Shown one piece after another: positions 25,089 through 34,417 of a stretch of DNA of 40,463 nucleotides. The notes under the pieces are model-generated. The model was given only the letters and a program-made list of their open reading frames with translations, was not told where the DNA came from and made no database searches. The position numbers and the translations under genes are program-made. The stretch lies in contig CASEJM010000009.1 of assembly GCA_949288265.1 (NCBI GenBank), forward strand, positions 1 through 40,463. The letters run 5' to 3'. This DNA is from an uncultured Pseudomonadota bacterium (GTDB taxonomy: Bacteria > Pseudomonadota > Alphaproteobacteria > Rs-D84). Every line of letters begins with the position of its first letter. Positions within the stretch are counted from its first letter, which is position 1.

Positions 25089-25712
25089 ATGGCAATTAAA
25101 TTAAAGGCAGAAATTCGCAACGCTGCTGGCAAGGGGGCCGCACGTAGCATCCGTAATAATAAAAATATCCCCGCAGTAATTTATGGTGAAAAGAAAGCAC
25201 CTGTCGCGATTGAATTAAATGGTCGCGATTTTGAAATGCTGTTACAGACACCTAGCTTACGTACTAAATTATTTGAAATTGATACTGCAAACGGTCAAGA
25301 AGATGCAATGTTAATGGATATTCAATATCATCCAGTAACAGATAAGGTTATGCATGCAGACTTTAAACGTATTGATGTAAAGAAACCTGTTAACGTAAGC
25401 GTTCCTGTAGAAGTTATTAATGCTGATGTTTCAAAAGGTTTAAAATTAGGCGGTGTTTTGAACTTTGCTGTACGTAAAGTTGCTTTACGTGGTTTGGTTC
25501 ATGATATACCAGAAAAAATCGTTATAGATTTAACCAATTTAACAATTGGTGATACAGTTCATGGTTCAGATTTAGTTTTGCCTGCGGGTGTTGAACTAGG
25601 TTTGCATCAGGCTGAATTGGCTTTCGCAATAATTGGTGGTAAAATGCCGGATGAGGCTGATAATGCAAAAGCAGCTGCGGCAAGTGCAGCGGCATCAGAA
25701 GCCAAAAAATAA
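25089..25712 (+). CDS. rplY: 50S ribosomal protein L25/Ctc
   Basis: The 207-residue protein is the long Ctc/TL5 form of L25, which binds 5S rRNA. The N-terminal L25 domain (about 1-95) opens AIKLKAEIRNAAGKGAARSIR and has the IPAVIYG motif; the beta-rich C-terminal domain (about 96-185) ends in an Ala/Lys-rich tail. In other alphaproteobacteria pth and ychF often follow; here a terminator follows at once and dnaK is next. Confidence 0.96.
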   Translation: MAIKLKAEIRNAAGKGAARSIRNNKNIPAVIYGEKKAPVAIELNGRDFEMLLQTPSLRTKLFEIDTANGQEDAMLMDIQYHPVTDKVMHADFKRIDVKKPVNVSVPVEVINADVSKGLKLGGVLNFAVRKVALRGLVHDIPEKIVIDLTNLTIGDTVHGSDLVLPAGVELGLHQAELAFAIIGGKMPDEADNAKAAAASAAASEAKK

Positions 25713-25729
25713 ATGTTTAGAAAAAACTA

Positions 25730-25756
25730 AAACCGCCCTTTTGTGGGCGGTTTTTT
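25730..25756 (+). terminator. Terminator of rplY
   Basis: AAACCGCCC (25730-25738) pairs with GGGCGGTTT (25745-25753) over a 6-base loop, followed by a T run. Confidence 0.9.
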
Positions 25757-25779
25757 ATTATTATTTTTTTCCTGTGGTC

Positions 25780-25808
25780 TTGAAAAGGCATTTATTGTTC
25801 ACTATATG
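25780..25808 (+). promoter_or_regulatory. dnaK promoter, heat-shock-like
   Basis: CTTGAAA (25779-25785), 17 bases, then TATATG (25803-25808) within CACTATATGG. This fits sigma-70 and also the CTTGAAA and CTATAT halves typical of alphaproteobacterial RpoH promoters. Predicted start is near 25814, giving a leader of about 38 bases. Confidence 0.55.
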
Positions 25809-25851
25809 GTAAATCAGCAATATAAAAGTAAGTTTTGAAGGAGTGAAAAAA

Positions 25852-27753
25852 ATGGGAAAAGTATTAGGTATAGACTTAGGTACAACCAATTCCGCCATGG
25901 CTTTCATGGACGGCAGTGATCCAAAAATTATTGAAAATGCAGAGGGGCAGCGTACAACACCATCTGTTGTTGCAATGACGTCTGGTGGCGAACAATTAGT
26001 TGGTATTACCGCAAAGAATCAGGCTGTAACTAATCCTGAAAATACAATTTATGAAATTAAGCGTTTAATGGGTTTGCGTTATGATAGCCCCGCGGTTAAA
26101 GAAATTGCCGCGCGCGTTCCGTATAAAATTGTTGCCGGTGATAATGGTGATGCTTGGGTTGAAATTGAGGGTAAAAAATATGCCCCGTCTCAGATTTCTG
26201 CTATGATATTAGCAAAATTAAAGAAAGACGCAGAAGCGTACTTGGGTGAAACAGTAAATGACGCGGTTATTACTGTACCTGCCTACTTCAATGATTCTCA
26301 GCGTCAAGCAACTAAAGACGCCGGTCGTATTGCAGGATTAAACGTCCTGCGTATAGTCAATGAACCTACTGCAGCGGCGTTAGCGTATGGTTTGGATAAA
26401 AACAAGAATGGTACAATCGCTGTATATGACCTTGGTGGTGGTACGTTTGATATTTCTATTTTGGAAATCGTTGACGGGGTATTTGAAGTTAAATCTACTA
26501 ATGGTGATACAGCTTTGGGTGGTTCGGATTTTGATGCCCGTGTATTGAAATACTTAATTGATGAATTTAAGGCTCAGACAGGTATAGATTTATCAAGTGA
26601 TAAATTGGCGCTGCAACGTTTAAAAGAAGCGGCAGAGAAAGCAAAAATTGAACTGTCATCAAAAACGTCAACCGATATTAACTTGCCTTTCTTGACAGCA
26701 GATGCAAGTGGGCCTAAACACTTTAATACGACTTTGACACGTGCCAAATTGGAATCGTTAGTTGATGATTTAATCCAGAAAACAATCGAACCATGTCGTA
26801 AGGCATTAAAAGATGCCGGATTAGATAAAAATCAGATAAATGAAGTAATTTTGGTAGGTGGTCAGACACGTATGCCAAAAGTTCAAGAAACGGTTAAAGA
26901 ATTCTTTGGGCGTGAACCGCATAAAGGTGTAAACCCAGACGAAGTTGTTGCTTTGGGTGCAGCAATTCAGGGTGGTGTTTTAAAGGGCGATGTAAAAGAT
27001 GTTTTACTGCTGGATGTTACTCCTTTGTCATTAGGTATCGAGACTTTGGGGGGGGTATTTACGCGTTTAATTGACCGTAATACAACTATACCTACAAAAA
27101 AGTCACAGGTATTTAGTACTGCAGAAGACAATCAATCGGCTGTAACAATTCGCGTATTTCAGGGTGAACGTGATATGGCTGCGGATAATAAATTATTGGG
27201 TCAGTTCAATTTAGAAGGAATTGCCCCTGCTCCGCGTGGTATGCCACAAATTGAAGTATCTTTTGATATTGATGCAAATGGTATAGTTCATGTTTCTGCA
27301 AAGGATAAAGGTACAGGAAAAGAACAGGCGATATCTATTAAATCAGACGGTGGTCTGTCAGAAGAAGAAATTCAGCGTATGGTCGATGAAGCAGCTGCAA
27401 ACGCAGATGCTGATAAGAAAAAACGTGAATTAGCCGAAGCTAAGAATAACGCCGAAACTGCTGTGTTTACGGTTGAAAAAGCGTTAAAAGAACACGGCGA
27501 TAAAATAAGCGCTGATGAAAAGAAAGCTATAGAAGACGCTAAGAAAGAATTAGCGGACGAATTGGCAAAGTCTGATGCGACGGCAGAAAGCTTGAAAACA
27601 AAAACAGACGCGCTGACAGAAAAATCAATGAAACTTGGAGAGGCTGTTTATAAGGCGTCTCAGGAGGCTTCTGCAGCTGGATCATCTGAAAACGGTGAAA
27701 ATAAAACCGGTGAAGATGGCACAAGAGACGCGGATTTTTCTGAAAAGAAATAA
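25852..27753 (+). CDS. dnaK: Chaperone DnaK (Hsp70)
   Basis: DnaK is the ATP-driven Hsp70 chaperone. The 633 residues contain the ATPase signatures [26 protein letters not shown] and [15 protein letters not shown], the linker [18 protein letters not shown], a substrate domain (about 390-500) and a helical lid ending [14 protein letters not shown] at 25838-25843 touches the in-frame GTG at 25843 but sits 8 bases before the ATG at 25852, so the ATG is the start. dnaJ and grpE are not adjacent; RNase P RNA lies downstream on the other strand. Confidence 0.98.
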   Translation: MGKVLGIDLGTTNSAMAFMDGSDPKIIENAEGQRTTPSVVAMTSGGEQLVGITAKNQAVTNPENTIYEIKRLMGLRYDSPAVKEIAARVPYKIVAGDNGDAWVEIEGKKYAPSQISAMILAKLKKDAEAYLGETVNDAVITVPAYFNDSQRQATKDAGRIAGLNVLRIVNEPTAAALAYGLDKNKNGTIAVYDLGGGTFDISILEIVDGVFEVKSTNGDTALGGSDFDARVLKYLIDEFKAQTGIDLSSDKLALQRLKEAAEKAKIELSSKTSTDINLPFLTADASGPKHFNTTLTRAKLESLVDDLIQKTIEPCRKALKDAGLDKNQINEVILVGGQTRMPKVQETVKEFFGREPHKGVNPDEVVALGAAIQGGVLKGDVKDVLLLDVTPLSLGIETLGGVFTRLIDRNTTIPTKKSQVFSTAEDNQSAVTIRVFQGERDMAADNKLLGQFNLEGIAPAPRGMPQIEVSFDIDANGIVHVSAKDKGTGKEQAISIKSDGGLSEEEIQRMVDEAAANADADKKKRELAEAKNNAETAVFTVEKALKEHGDKISADEKKAIEDAKKELADELAKSDATAESLKTKTDALTEKSMKLGEAVYKASQEASAAGSSENGENKTGEDGTRDADFSEKK

Positions 27754-27754
27754 A

Positions 27755-27781
27755 AAAGTCCCCCAGACGGGGGATTTTTTT
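27755..27781. terminator. Bidirectional terminator between dnaK and rnpB
   Basis: TCCCCC (27759-27764) pairs with GGGGGA (27769-27774) over AGAC, with an A run before and a T run after, ending dnaK on one strand and RNase P RNA on the other. Confidence 0.9.
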
Positions 27782-27783
27782 GT

Positions 27784-28112
27784 GACAGATGAATGATAAG
27801 CCGGATTCTGTCCTGCCCCAGTTCAGTTTTATTAACCAATCTGAGGTAGTGAGCATAATCAATCTGCATCAAGTGTTACCACAAGATGTCAAGCCCTCTA
27901 CCCGTCCCCATGCGTGGGACTCGTTTCGGGGACCTATTTGAGGTTGCTGCGCATAGAGATTGCCCGTTTCACCCGATGTTTTTCAATCGATTCGTCACTG
28001 TTGCTCTAATCGTCGGATTGCTCCGCTCGGTCGTTAGCCGATATGCTGTCCCATGCAGTCCGGACTTTCCTCTGTCATATAAATTATGACAGCTATGCTC
28101 TATTCATCTGTT
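27784..28112 (-). ncRNA. rnpB: RNase P RNA, bacterial class A
   Basis: This is the catalytic RNA that matures tRNA 5' ends. On the minus strand the 5' part carries GAGGAAAGTCCGGACTGCA (conserved region I), the middle has AGAGCAACAGTGACG and GGTGAAACGGGCAATCTC, and the 3' part has GACAGAATCCGGCTTAT (conserved region V), which pairs with region I. ACAGATGAAT at the 5' end and ATTCATCTGT at the 3' end (27785-27794 and 28102-28111 on the plus strand) form helix P1 and set the ends at about 28112 and 27784. The protein-like reading frame at 27886-28089 is a shadow of this RNA. Confidence 0.96.
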
Positions 28113-28115
28113 AAA

Positions 28116-28146
28116 AATAGCTTAGCATGGTTTTTGATTTTTTCAA
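28116..28146 (-). promoter_or_regulatory. Possible promoter of rnpB
   Basis: On the minus strand TTGAAA (28141-28146), a 19-base spacer and GCTATT (28116-28121) place a start near 28109, at helix P1. The -10 match is poor. Confidence 0.35.
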
Positions 28147-28176
28147 TTAAAATATAATCGTAAACGGATTTTTTGC

Positions 28177-28206
28177 TTGCAACAGATATCGTATTTTTCA
28201 TAAAAT
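28177..28206 (+). promoter_or_regulatory. Promoter of the 1042-residue protein gene
   Basis: TTGCAA (28177-28182), an 18-base spacer and TAAAAT (28201-28206) predict a start near 28213, about 38 bases before the ATG at 28251. Confidence 0.5.
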
Positions 28207-28250
28207 AGTACATAAAAGAGAAAAAGAAGTAGCAGAAGTAGGAAAGTTCT

Positions 28251-31200
28251 ATGTCTAAAATATTACGATATTTAGCTTGTTTATTTATGTTAATTTTTGT
28301 TGGTAAAGCACTGGCTGCAGGGTACGATTGTCCAGATTATAAGAAATATACTTCTTGTAAGTCTGGATATTACATTTCTGATTGTGGAACCTCTGGTTGG
28401 ACTGGTCAAACAATATCTTCAAGTAGTTTAACAAAAGGAAACTCATGTATAGCTTGTCCAAGTGATTACGAGTGTTCTGGGCAGTTGACTTGCCCAAAGG
28501 GCTCATCAATTACGTGTTCGCCCGGATATTATTTACCGGCAAATTCTACCACTTGTACAGCATGCGGAGATAATAACCATTATTGCCCAGGTGGGGATTT
28601 TTCTCAGTCTAGTAGTAGTCAAGGTAGGTACACTGTAGATTCTGGTTATTATTCTACGGGTGGGTCATCAACAACACGTACGGGGCAAAGTCAATGTACT
28701 GGTTCGACATATTGTTCGTCTGGTGTACAATATAATTGCCCCTCAGAGACAAGCGGTTGGTTGCGTGGAACAGGCACTGGTTGGACAAGTTATACCCAAT
28801 GCTATCAAACAAAAGAGTCTGGTGTTTATTGTATAGATGGTTTGTTAAAACAAACAGCTATAAGTTCTTCGTCTTGGGGAACAGCGACTGTAGATGTTCC
28901 TTTTGTGGCAGATGAAGGTGCGTACGTATCTGGTTCTGGTGCAAATACAACGTGTGAGAAATGTCCAAGTTTAACATATAGTTCTGGGGGAACCGTAACT
29001 TCATGTGAAGATGTGGACGTGGGTTACTATTCTACGGGTTGTAGTTCTAGCGGTGATTATTGTACAGGGCAATCGCAATGTCCATCTGGATATCGTGATA
29101 TCGCAGCAACTTCTCAGAACGAATGCGTCGGAACATTCCAAAAACTTGGTGAACAAATTGTACCTGATATGCAGACGGGATGTGAAAATCGTACGTTAAC
29201 GTCGTGCAATCCTGGAACTTGTGATTATACAAAGAAATATAGCGGTACAATTGTTTCAGACTGTACACCAACAAATTGTACCCAAGGCCAAACGTGTACT
29301 TATGCCAGTGAAGATTATTATCTAGATAGCGGTGTGGCCAAATCATGCAGAAGTTTAAACAGTAGTTATCCTTATTCAGATGGTGGAAATATAGCATATG
29401 GCCGCTGTTATTACTGGAAGACCGTATATGGTGATCAAATACCTTGCGCTACACCTAGTGGGTGTTCTGGGGTAACATGTAATAGTTGTACACCGGGAAG
29501 TTGTCAGTATAAATATCATAGAACTGGGGCTGATGATGTATGTACCCCAAGTGATTGTCAGCAAGAAGGTATACTTACTGTTACCGTTGGTGCTGGATAT
29601 TATGTAAAAGCGAATGCGGCTTCTTGCACAGCGTGTGGCGGTAATAATTATTATTGCCCTGGCGGAACATATGATTTGTCTAGCAGTATACAGGGGCGTA
29701 AAACTGTAAGTTCCGGCTATTATTCAACTGGTGGTACTTCAACAACGCGTACCAATCAGTCTCTGTGTGAAGCTGGGTATTATTGCTCAAGTGGTGTTAG
29801 GAATCCTTGTAGTGGTTCATTAGAATATCAAAATTCAACCGGACAAACTTCATGTAAAACCGTAAGTACTGGGTATTATAAAAACAGTAATTCATCTCAA
29901 TTGCAATGTCCATCTGGATATCGTGATATCGCTGCAACTTCTAAGAACGAATGTCTTGGAACATTCCAAAAGACAGGTACTGAACAAACGCCTGCTATGC
30001 AAACAGGGTGCGAGAATCGTACACTGACGTCGTGTAATCCTGGAACTTGTGATTATACAAAGAAATATAGCGGTACAATTGTTTCAGATTGTACACCAAC
30101 AAACTGTACCAAAGACCAGACATGTACTTATGTTAGTGAAAATTATTATCTGGATGATGGCGTAGCTAAATTGTGTAGCAGTATGGATAGTAATTATCCT
30201 TATTCAGATGGTGGAAATATAGAGTATGGTCGTTGTTATTATTGGAAGACTGTGTATGGGGAGCAAACGCCTTGTTCTGTTCCTAGTGGATGTTATAGTG
30301 CATCATGCGGTACTTGCAATCCTGGAAGTTGCGAGTATAAATATCATAAAACTGGGGCTGATGATGTATGTACTCCAAATGATTGTCAGCAACCTTTAAA
30401 TTCTGTTTCGGCAAAAGCTGGACGCTATGTAAGTGGTAAAACTTGTCCTCTTTGTGACGTTGGGACGTTCCAAGGTACAAATGGTTCAACTGCAACAAGT
30501 TGTCAGGTTTGTTCTGGTAATACATATGCTGCGTCTCAGGGTGCAACAAGTTGTACATCTTGTCCGTCAAGCTATACAATTAGTGGGACAACGGCCGCGG
30601 CACATGATGAGAAGTCTGATTGTGTAATAACTTGTGCGGCGGGTACCCAGGTCGTTACGGCAGATGCAACGTGTACAACACCTGCGGATAGTTGGTATTC
30701 AGCTCAACATACTGTTTCAGCAGGTTCTACTTCTGGTACAAATGTAAAAGATTGTTTAACAAATTATTATACACCAAGTACTACATTAAGTACGGATCAT
30801 GATGCATCATCTGATTGTAAAATTTCTTGTGGTGCGGGTACAAGAATAACATCTGTAAATGCAACCAGTTGTACAACACCATCAGGAAACTGGTATATTG
30901 GTGCGCATTCTGTTTCTCAGGGAAGTATAAGTTCTGTTAACACTTGCTTATCAAATTATACAATAACTGGTACTGCAGCCGGGGATCATGATCAAGCAAG
31001 TGATTGTAAAATATCTTGTGCTGGTGGTTCTTATTTGGCGACGGCAAACAGCACTTCATGTTCTGCTGTTGGTGCGGGGTATTGGGCAGCTGCTTCAGTC
31101 GTTTCACAAGGTAGTGCAGGAGTGCGTAATTCGTGTGATTCCGGACTGACTACCATAGGGTTTGGTGCCGGTGCAGATGAAGCCGGGGACTGTGGGCGTG

Positions 31201-31379
31201 TATTAAATGTTAATGGTGGAAAGATTTATTTACGTAGTGACAAAAAGACGACGCCTTCTTTGAATGTAAGCATTAATGGGACTACGTTCTATGGTAATAT
31301 GGGTGCTTCAACTATAGGTTCGCTAAAGATAAATTCAGGGGGGGTAACATATTCCGTATACGATGAAAGTATGGAATAA
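28251..31379 (+). CDS. Giant secreted Cys-rich repeat protein, unknown function
   Basis: The 1042-residue product has a signal peptide (about 1-23, cut after ALA) and a mature chain very rich in Cys, Ser, Thr, Gly and Tyr, built of GYY...CxxC modules similar in style to eukaryotic GCC2/GCC3 or Giardia surface-protein modules. Two copies of a segment of about 163 residues lie at codons 276-438 and 552-714, nearly identical in stretches such as CENRTLTSCNPGTCDYTKKY. Three repeats of about 63-65 residues follow (Cys at 30633, 30828, 31017). The last about 60 residues form a Cys-free domain (NGGKIYLRSDKKTTPSLNVS) possibly for surface attachment or sorting. AGGAAAG precedes the ATG. Function unknown; an extracellular binding or surface protein is inferred. 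Confidence 0.85.
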   Translation: MSKILRYLACLFMLIFVGKALAAGYDCPDYKKYTSCKSGYYISDCGTSGWTGQTISSSSLTKGNSCIACPSDYECSGQLTCPKGSSITCSPGYYLPANSTTCTACGDNNHYCPGGDFSQSSSSQGRYTVDSGYYSTGGSSTTRTGQSQCTGSTYCSSGVQYNCPSETSGWLRGTGTGWTSYTQCYQTKESGVYCIDGLLKQTAISSSSWGTATVDVPFVADEGAYVSGSGANTTCEKCPSLTYSSGGTVTSCEDVDVGYYSTGCSSSGDYCTGQSQCPSGYRDIAATSQNECVGTFQKLGEQIVPDMQTGCENRTLTSCNPGTCDYTKKYSGTIVSDCTPTNCTQGQTCTYASEDYYLDSGVAKSCRSLNSSYPYSDGGNIAYGRCYYWKTVYGDQIPCATPSGCSGVTCNSCTPGSCQYKYHRTGADDVCTPSDCQQEGILTVTVGAGYYVKANAASCTACGGNNYYCPGGTYDLSSSIQGRKTVSSGYYSTGGTSTTRTNQSLCEAGYYCSSGVRNPCSGSLEYQNSTGQTSCKTVSTGYYKNSNSSQLQCPSGYRDIAATSKNECLGTFQKTGTEQTPAMQTGCENRTLTSCNPGTCDYTKKYSGTIVSDCTPTNCTKDQTCTYVSENYYLDDGVAKLCSSMDSNYPYSDGGNIEYGRCYYWKTVYGEQTPCSVPSGCYSASCGTCNPGSCEYKYHKTGADDVCTPNDCQQPLNSVSAKAGRYVSGKTCPLCDVGTFQGTNGSTATSCQVCSGNTYAASQGATSCTSCPSSYTISGTTAAAHDEKSDCVITCAAGTQVVTADATCTTPADSWYSAQHTVSAGSTSGTNVKDCLTNYYTPSTTLSTDHDASSDCKISCGAGTRITSVNATSCTTPSGNWYIGAHSVSQGSISSVNTCLSNYTITGTAAGDHDQASDCKISCAGGSYLATANSTSCSAVGAGYWAAASVVSQGSAGVRNSCDSGLTTIGFGAGADEAGDCGRVLNVNGGKIYLRSDKKTTPSLNVSINGTTFYGNMGASTIGSLKINSGGVTYSVYDESME
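29076..29564 (+). repeat. Internal repeat, copy 1 (489 bases)
   Basis: This segment begins CAATGTCCATCTGG and ends GATTGTCAGCAA. It recurs at 29904-30392 with a constant offset of 828 bases and no visible length change, so it is a coding duplication of 163 residues with scattered substitutions. Confidence 0.9.
29904..30392 (+). repeat. Internal repeat, copy 2 (489 bases)
   Basis: This is the second copy of the segment at 29076-29564. The upstream GYY/CPGG module is also duplicated (28524 onward and 29595 onward), but with a 1071-base offset, so an 81-residue block is present in the first unit and missing in the second. Confidence 0.9.
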
Positions 31380-31403
31380 TTTAAAAGAATCTTTATTTGA
31401 ATT

Positions 31404-31430
31404 AAAAAACGCGCAATTTGCGCGTTTTTT
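31404..31430. terminator. Bidirectional terminator between the repeat protein and the small ORF
   Basis: AAAAAACGCGCAA pairs with TTGCGCGTTTTTT. The minus-strand stop codon (31429-31431) overlaps its edge. Confidence 0.88.
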
Positions 31431-31647
31431 AATGTTTTTCGCCTTGGTGTCTTGCCGCATTAAGTGCCATACGAAGTGATTGTTCTGCAACTTGTCGAAT
31501 CTTCTGAGAAAAAGTACGTAAATTCAATGTGTCAGCAACGTTATCGGCAAAAATTTGAGATATATATTCAATTTGAGTTGGCGCAATTATAAATACTTCA
31601 CTGGTAATATTTGCTGGATTTAGGCGCCTTGCCGTTGATTCACGCAT
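31429..31647 (-). CDS. Small conserved-looking protein, unknown function
   Basis: The 72-residue protein is not recognised. A perfect AGGAGG sits 8 bases before the ATG, one of the best ribosome binding sites in the window, and a terminator hairpin follows the stop, so it is a real gene. It has no Cys, no signal peptide or membrane helix; residues about 17-66 look helical (EVFIIAPTQIEYISQIFADN, then SQKIRQVAEQSLRMALNAAR) and the ends are basic. A small nucleic-acid-binding or regulatory protein is possible but untested. It is divergent from secA. Confidence 0.75.
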   Translation of the reverse strand: MRESTARRLNPANITSEVFIIAPTQIEYISQIFADNVADTLNLRTFSQKIRQVAEQSLRMALNAARHQGEKH

Positions 31648-31726
31648 TTTTTAACCTCCTAAACTTAATATTTTTTATAATTTAATACTTGTTTGTCTGT
31701 TCATTTGCATTATATCATAAAGTACC

Positions 31727-31755
31727 TTGACCGCAAGGCTCAAAATTGCTATACC
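31727..31755 (+). promoter_or_regulatory. Promoter of secA
   Basis: TTGACC (31727-31732), a 17-base spacer and TATACC (31750-31755) form a near-consensus promoter with a start near 31761, leaving a leader of about 22 bases. Confidence 0.65.
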
Positions 31756-31782
31756 TTTCAAGGAAAAGACAAGGATTTTAGT

Positions 31783-34392
31783 ATGTTAAAAAATGTAATT
31801 GCAAAATTGTTGGGCTCTGCCAATGATAGACTTGTTAAGTCATACGATAAAGTTGTTTCTTTAATTAATGATTTGGAACCTAAATATCATGCAATGTCTG
31901 ATGAAGAACTGCGGGCACAAACGGAAATTTTACGTAAACGTTTGGCAGACGGTGAAAAAGAAAAAAATATCTTACCAGATGCTTTCGCAATTGTTAGAGA
32001 GGCGTCCATTCGTTCAATTGGTTTGCGCCACTTTAATGTTCAGTTGATTGGTGGTATGGTTTTAAATAATGGGCAAATTGCGGAAATGAAAACAGGTGAA
32101 GGAAAAACGCTTGTTGCAACACTTGCTTTGTATTTAAAGGCTTTGCATGGTAAGGGTGCGCATTTAATTACTGTAAATGACTATCTTGCCTCTCGTGATG
32201 CAGAGTGGATGGGACAAGTATATCGTTTCTTGGGCATGTCGGTTGGTATAATTCAACATGACATGACAGATGACGAACGTAGAAATGCGTATGCTTGTGA
32301 TATCACATATGTTACAAATTCAGAGTTGGGATTTGATTATCTGCGTGATAATATGAAATTCTCTAAAGCACAGCAGGTTTTACGCCCACTTTTCTACGCC
32401 ATAGTTGATGAGGTGGATAGTATATTAATTGATGAGGCGCGTACACCGTTGATTATTTCTGGTCCTGCCGAAGATACCAGTGAATTATACGAAAAGGTAG
32501 ACGCGGTCGTCGCAAGGTTGTCGTCAGAAGATTACAAGAAAGATGAAAAAGATCGTCACGTTACTTTGACAGAAAGCGGGGTTGATAGTGCAACACGCAT
32601 GTTAAAAGATGCAGGATTGCTTATCGGAGATAACCTATATGCATCAGAAAATGCAGCGTTGGTTATGCATATTCAGCAATCTTTATTGGCACACCATCTT
32701 TATCAAAAGAATGTAAATTATGTTGTACGAGATGGTGAAATCCTTATTGTGGATGAATTTACCGGACGTGTAATGACCGGACGCAGATTTGGTAAGGGAC
32801 TACATCAAGCAATTGAAGCGAAAGAGCATGTAAAGGTTCAACCAGAAAATCAGACTGTGTCTAGTATTTCTTATCAGAATTTATTCCGTTTATACCCTAC
32901 TTTGTCTGGTATGACAGGTACGGCTATGACTGAAGCAGCAGAATTTGAGGAAATTTACAAATTACGTGTTGTTTCTATTCCGACTAATCGTCCTGTGGCT
33001 CGTATTGATCATCATGACGAAATTTATCGTAATAAAGACGAAAAATATGACGCAATTATAAAGCAGATAGAAGACTGCATGAAACGTAAACAGCCGGTTT
33101 TGGTTGGTACCGTATCAATTGAAAAATCTGAGGAATTGGCAACAATTGTACGTAAAAAATTGGGTATAAATCCGGCGGTTTTAAATGCGAAACATCATGA
33201 ATCAGAGGCGAAAATTGTTGCCCAAGCTGGTGCACCAGGGGCTGTTACAATTGCAACTAATATGGCTGGTCGTGGTACCGACATTAAATTAGGTGGTAAT
33301 GCAGAGGAATTAATTGCAGAACTTGATCCAGAGGATTCTGATTTTGAGTCTAGAAAACAAGAAATTTATAACAGAATAGAAGCTAATAAAAAACAGGTTT
33401 TAGATGCTGGTGGATTGTATGTGATTGGTACAGAAAGACATGAGTCTCGTCGTATTGATAATCAGCTGCGTGGGCGTAGTGGACGTCAGGGTGACCCGGG
33501 GGATTCTAAATTTTTCTTGGCGTTGGATGATGATTTGATGCGTATTTTTGGTGCGGCTCGTTTACAGGGTATGTTAACTACTTTGGGGTTAAAACCAGGT
33601 GAAGCTATTACTCATCCATGGATAACGAAAGCTTTGGAAAAAGCGCAAAAGCGCGTAGAGGCAAGATACTTTGAATCTCGTAAAGAGCTTTTAAAATATG
33701 ACGACGTTATGAATGAACAACGTGGTGTTGTATATAAACAACGTGATGATTTAATGGTGTCAGAGGATTTGACTTCATTGGCACATGAAATGATTGGCGA
33801 CGTTATAGAAATGATTTGCGAAAATAATATTCCAGAAAAATCTCATCAAGCTGATTGGAATATAAAAGGTATTCATGATGCGATGCTTCGTACGTTCGCG
33901 TTAGATATAACGGATATAGAAAAGTGGAAAACTGATGAAACCGTATCAGAACGTAGAGCTTATGAAATTTTGCATAATTTGGCAATGCGTCGTTATCAGA
34001 ATCAGGCTGAAAAGTATGGACCAGAATTAATGCAAATGGCTTCTCGGCAAATGATGTTAGGGGCATTGGATTCTGTATGGAAACGTCATTTGCAGCAAAT
34101 GGATTATTTACAAACCGCCATAGGATTGCGTGGGTACGCTCAAAAAAATCCTTTGTACGAATATAAACGCGAGGCATTAGAATTATTCAGAAATACGATA
34201 AACAATTTTAAAATAATGTCCGTTTCTTACATATGCAGAATGGAATTGACGCGTGAAGATATTGCTGCAACCGAAAAAGAACGTGCACAACATGATGCCG
34301 CGTTGAATGATGCTGGCGAGGCTCGTCGTAATGCCCCCTGCCCGTGCGGTTCTGGGTTAAAGTATAAGCATTGTTGCGGTAAACTGAAATAA
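31783..34392 (+). CDS. secA: Preprotein translocase ATPase SecA
   Basis: SecA drives secretory proteins through SecYEG using ATP. The 869-residue protein has Walker A MKTGEGKTLVA, DEVDSILIDEARTPL, the second nucleotide-binding fold (NMAGRGTDIKLGG; RRIDNQLRGRSGRQGDPG) and the C-terminal zinc site CPCGSGLKYKHCC used to bind SecB or ribosomes. The ATG at 31783 is chosen because AAGGA lies 7 bases before it and the promoter lies inside the longer frame. It would export the cysteine-rich proteins in this window. Confidence 0.98.
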   Translation: MLKNVIAKLLGSANDRLVKSYDKVVSLINDLEPKYHAMSDEELRAQTEILRKRLADGEKEKNILPDAFAIVREASIRSIGLRHFNVQLIGGMVLNNGQIAEMKTGEGKTLVATLALYLKALHGKGAHLITVNDYLASRDAEWMGQVYRFLGMSVGIIQHDMTDDERRNAYACDITYVTNSELGFDYLRDNMKFSKAQQVLRPLFYAIVDEVDSILIDEARTPLIISGPAEDTSELYEKVDAVVARLSSEDYKKDEKDRHVTLTESGVDSATRMLKDAGLLIGDNLYASENAALVMHIQQSLLAHHLYQKNVNYVVRDGEILIVDEFTGRVMTGRRFGKGLHQAIEAKEHVKVQPENQTVSSISYQNLFRLYPTLSGMTGTAMTEAAEFEEIYKLRVVSIPTNRPVARIDHHDEIYRNKDEKYDAIIKQIEDCMKRKQPVLVGTVSIEKSEELATIVRKKLGINPAVLNAKHHESEAKIVAQAGAPGAVTIATNMAGRGTDIKLGGNAEELIAELDPEDSDFESRKQEIYNRIEANKKQVLDAGGLYVIGTERHESRRIDNQLRGRSGRQGDPGDSKFFLALDDDLMRIFGAARLQGMLTTLGLKPGEAITHPWITKALEKAQKRVEARYFESRKELLKYDDVMNEQRGVVYKQRDDLMVSEDLTSLAHEMIGDVIEMICENNIPEKSHQADWNIKGIHDAMLRTFALDITDIEKWKTDETVSERRAYEILHNLAMRRYQNQAEKYGPELMQMASRQMMLGALDSVWKRHLQQMDYLQTAIGLRGYAQKNPLYEYKREALELFRNTINNFKIMSVSYICRMELTREDIAATEKERAQHDAALNDAGEARRNAPCPCGSGLKYKHCCGKLK

Positions 34393-34417
34393 AAAGTCCG
34401 CTTTAAGCGGACTTTTT
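34391..34417. terminator. Bidirectional terminator between secA and pfk
   Basis: AAAAAGTCCGCTT pairs with AAGCGGACTTTTT around one T. It overlaps both the secA stop (ending 34392) and the pfk stop (34416-34418). Confidence 0.9.

Noticed and set aside
25843..25851. GTG as dnaK start
   Set aside because: The AAGGAG motif abuts the GTG, leaving no spacer; the ATG at 25852 has proper spacing and matches DnaK N-termini.
27886..28089. Plus-strand open frame of 67 residues
   Set aside because: It lies wholly inside the RNase P RNA gene.
28251..31379. CRISPR array or tandem satellite because of repeats
   Set aside because: The repeats are in-frame coding modules hundreds of bases long without spacers.
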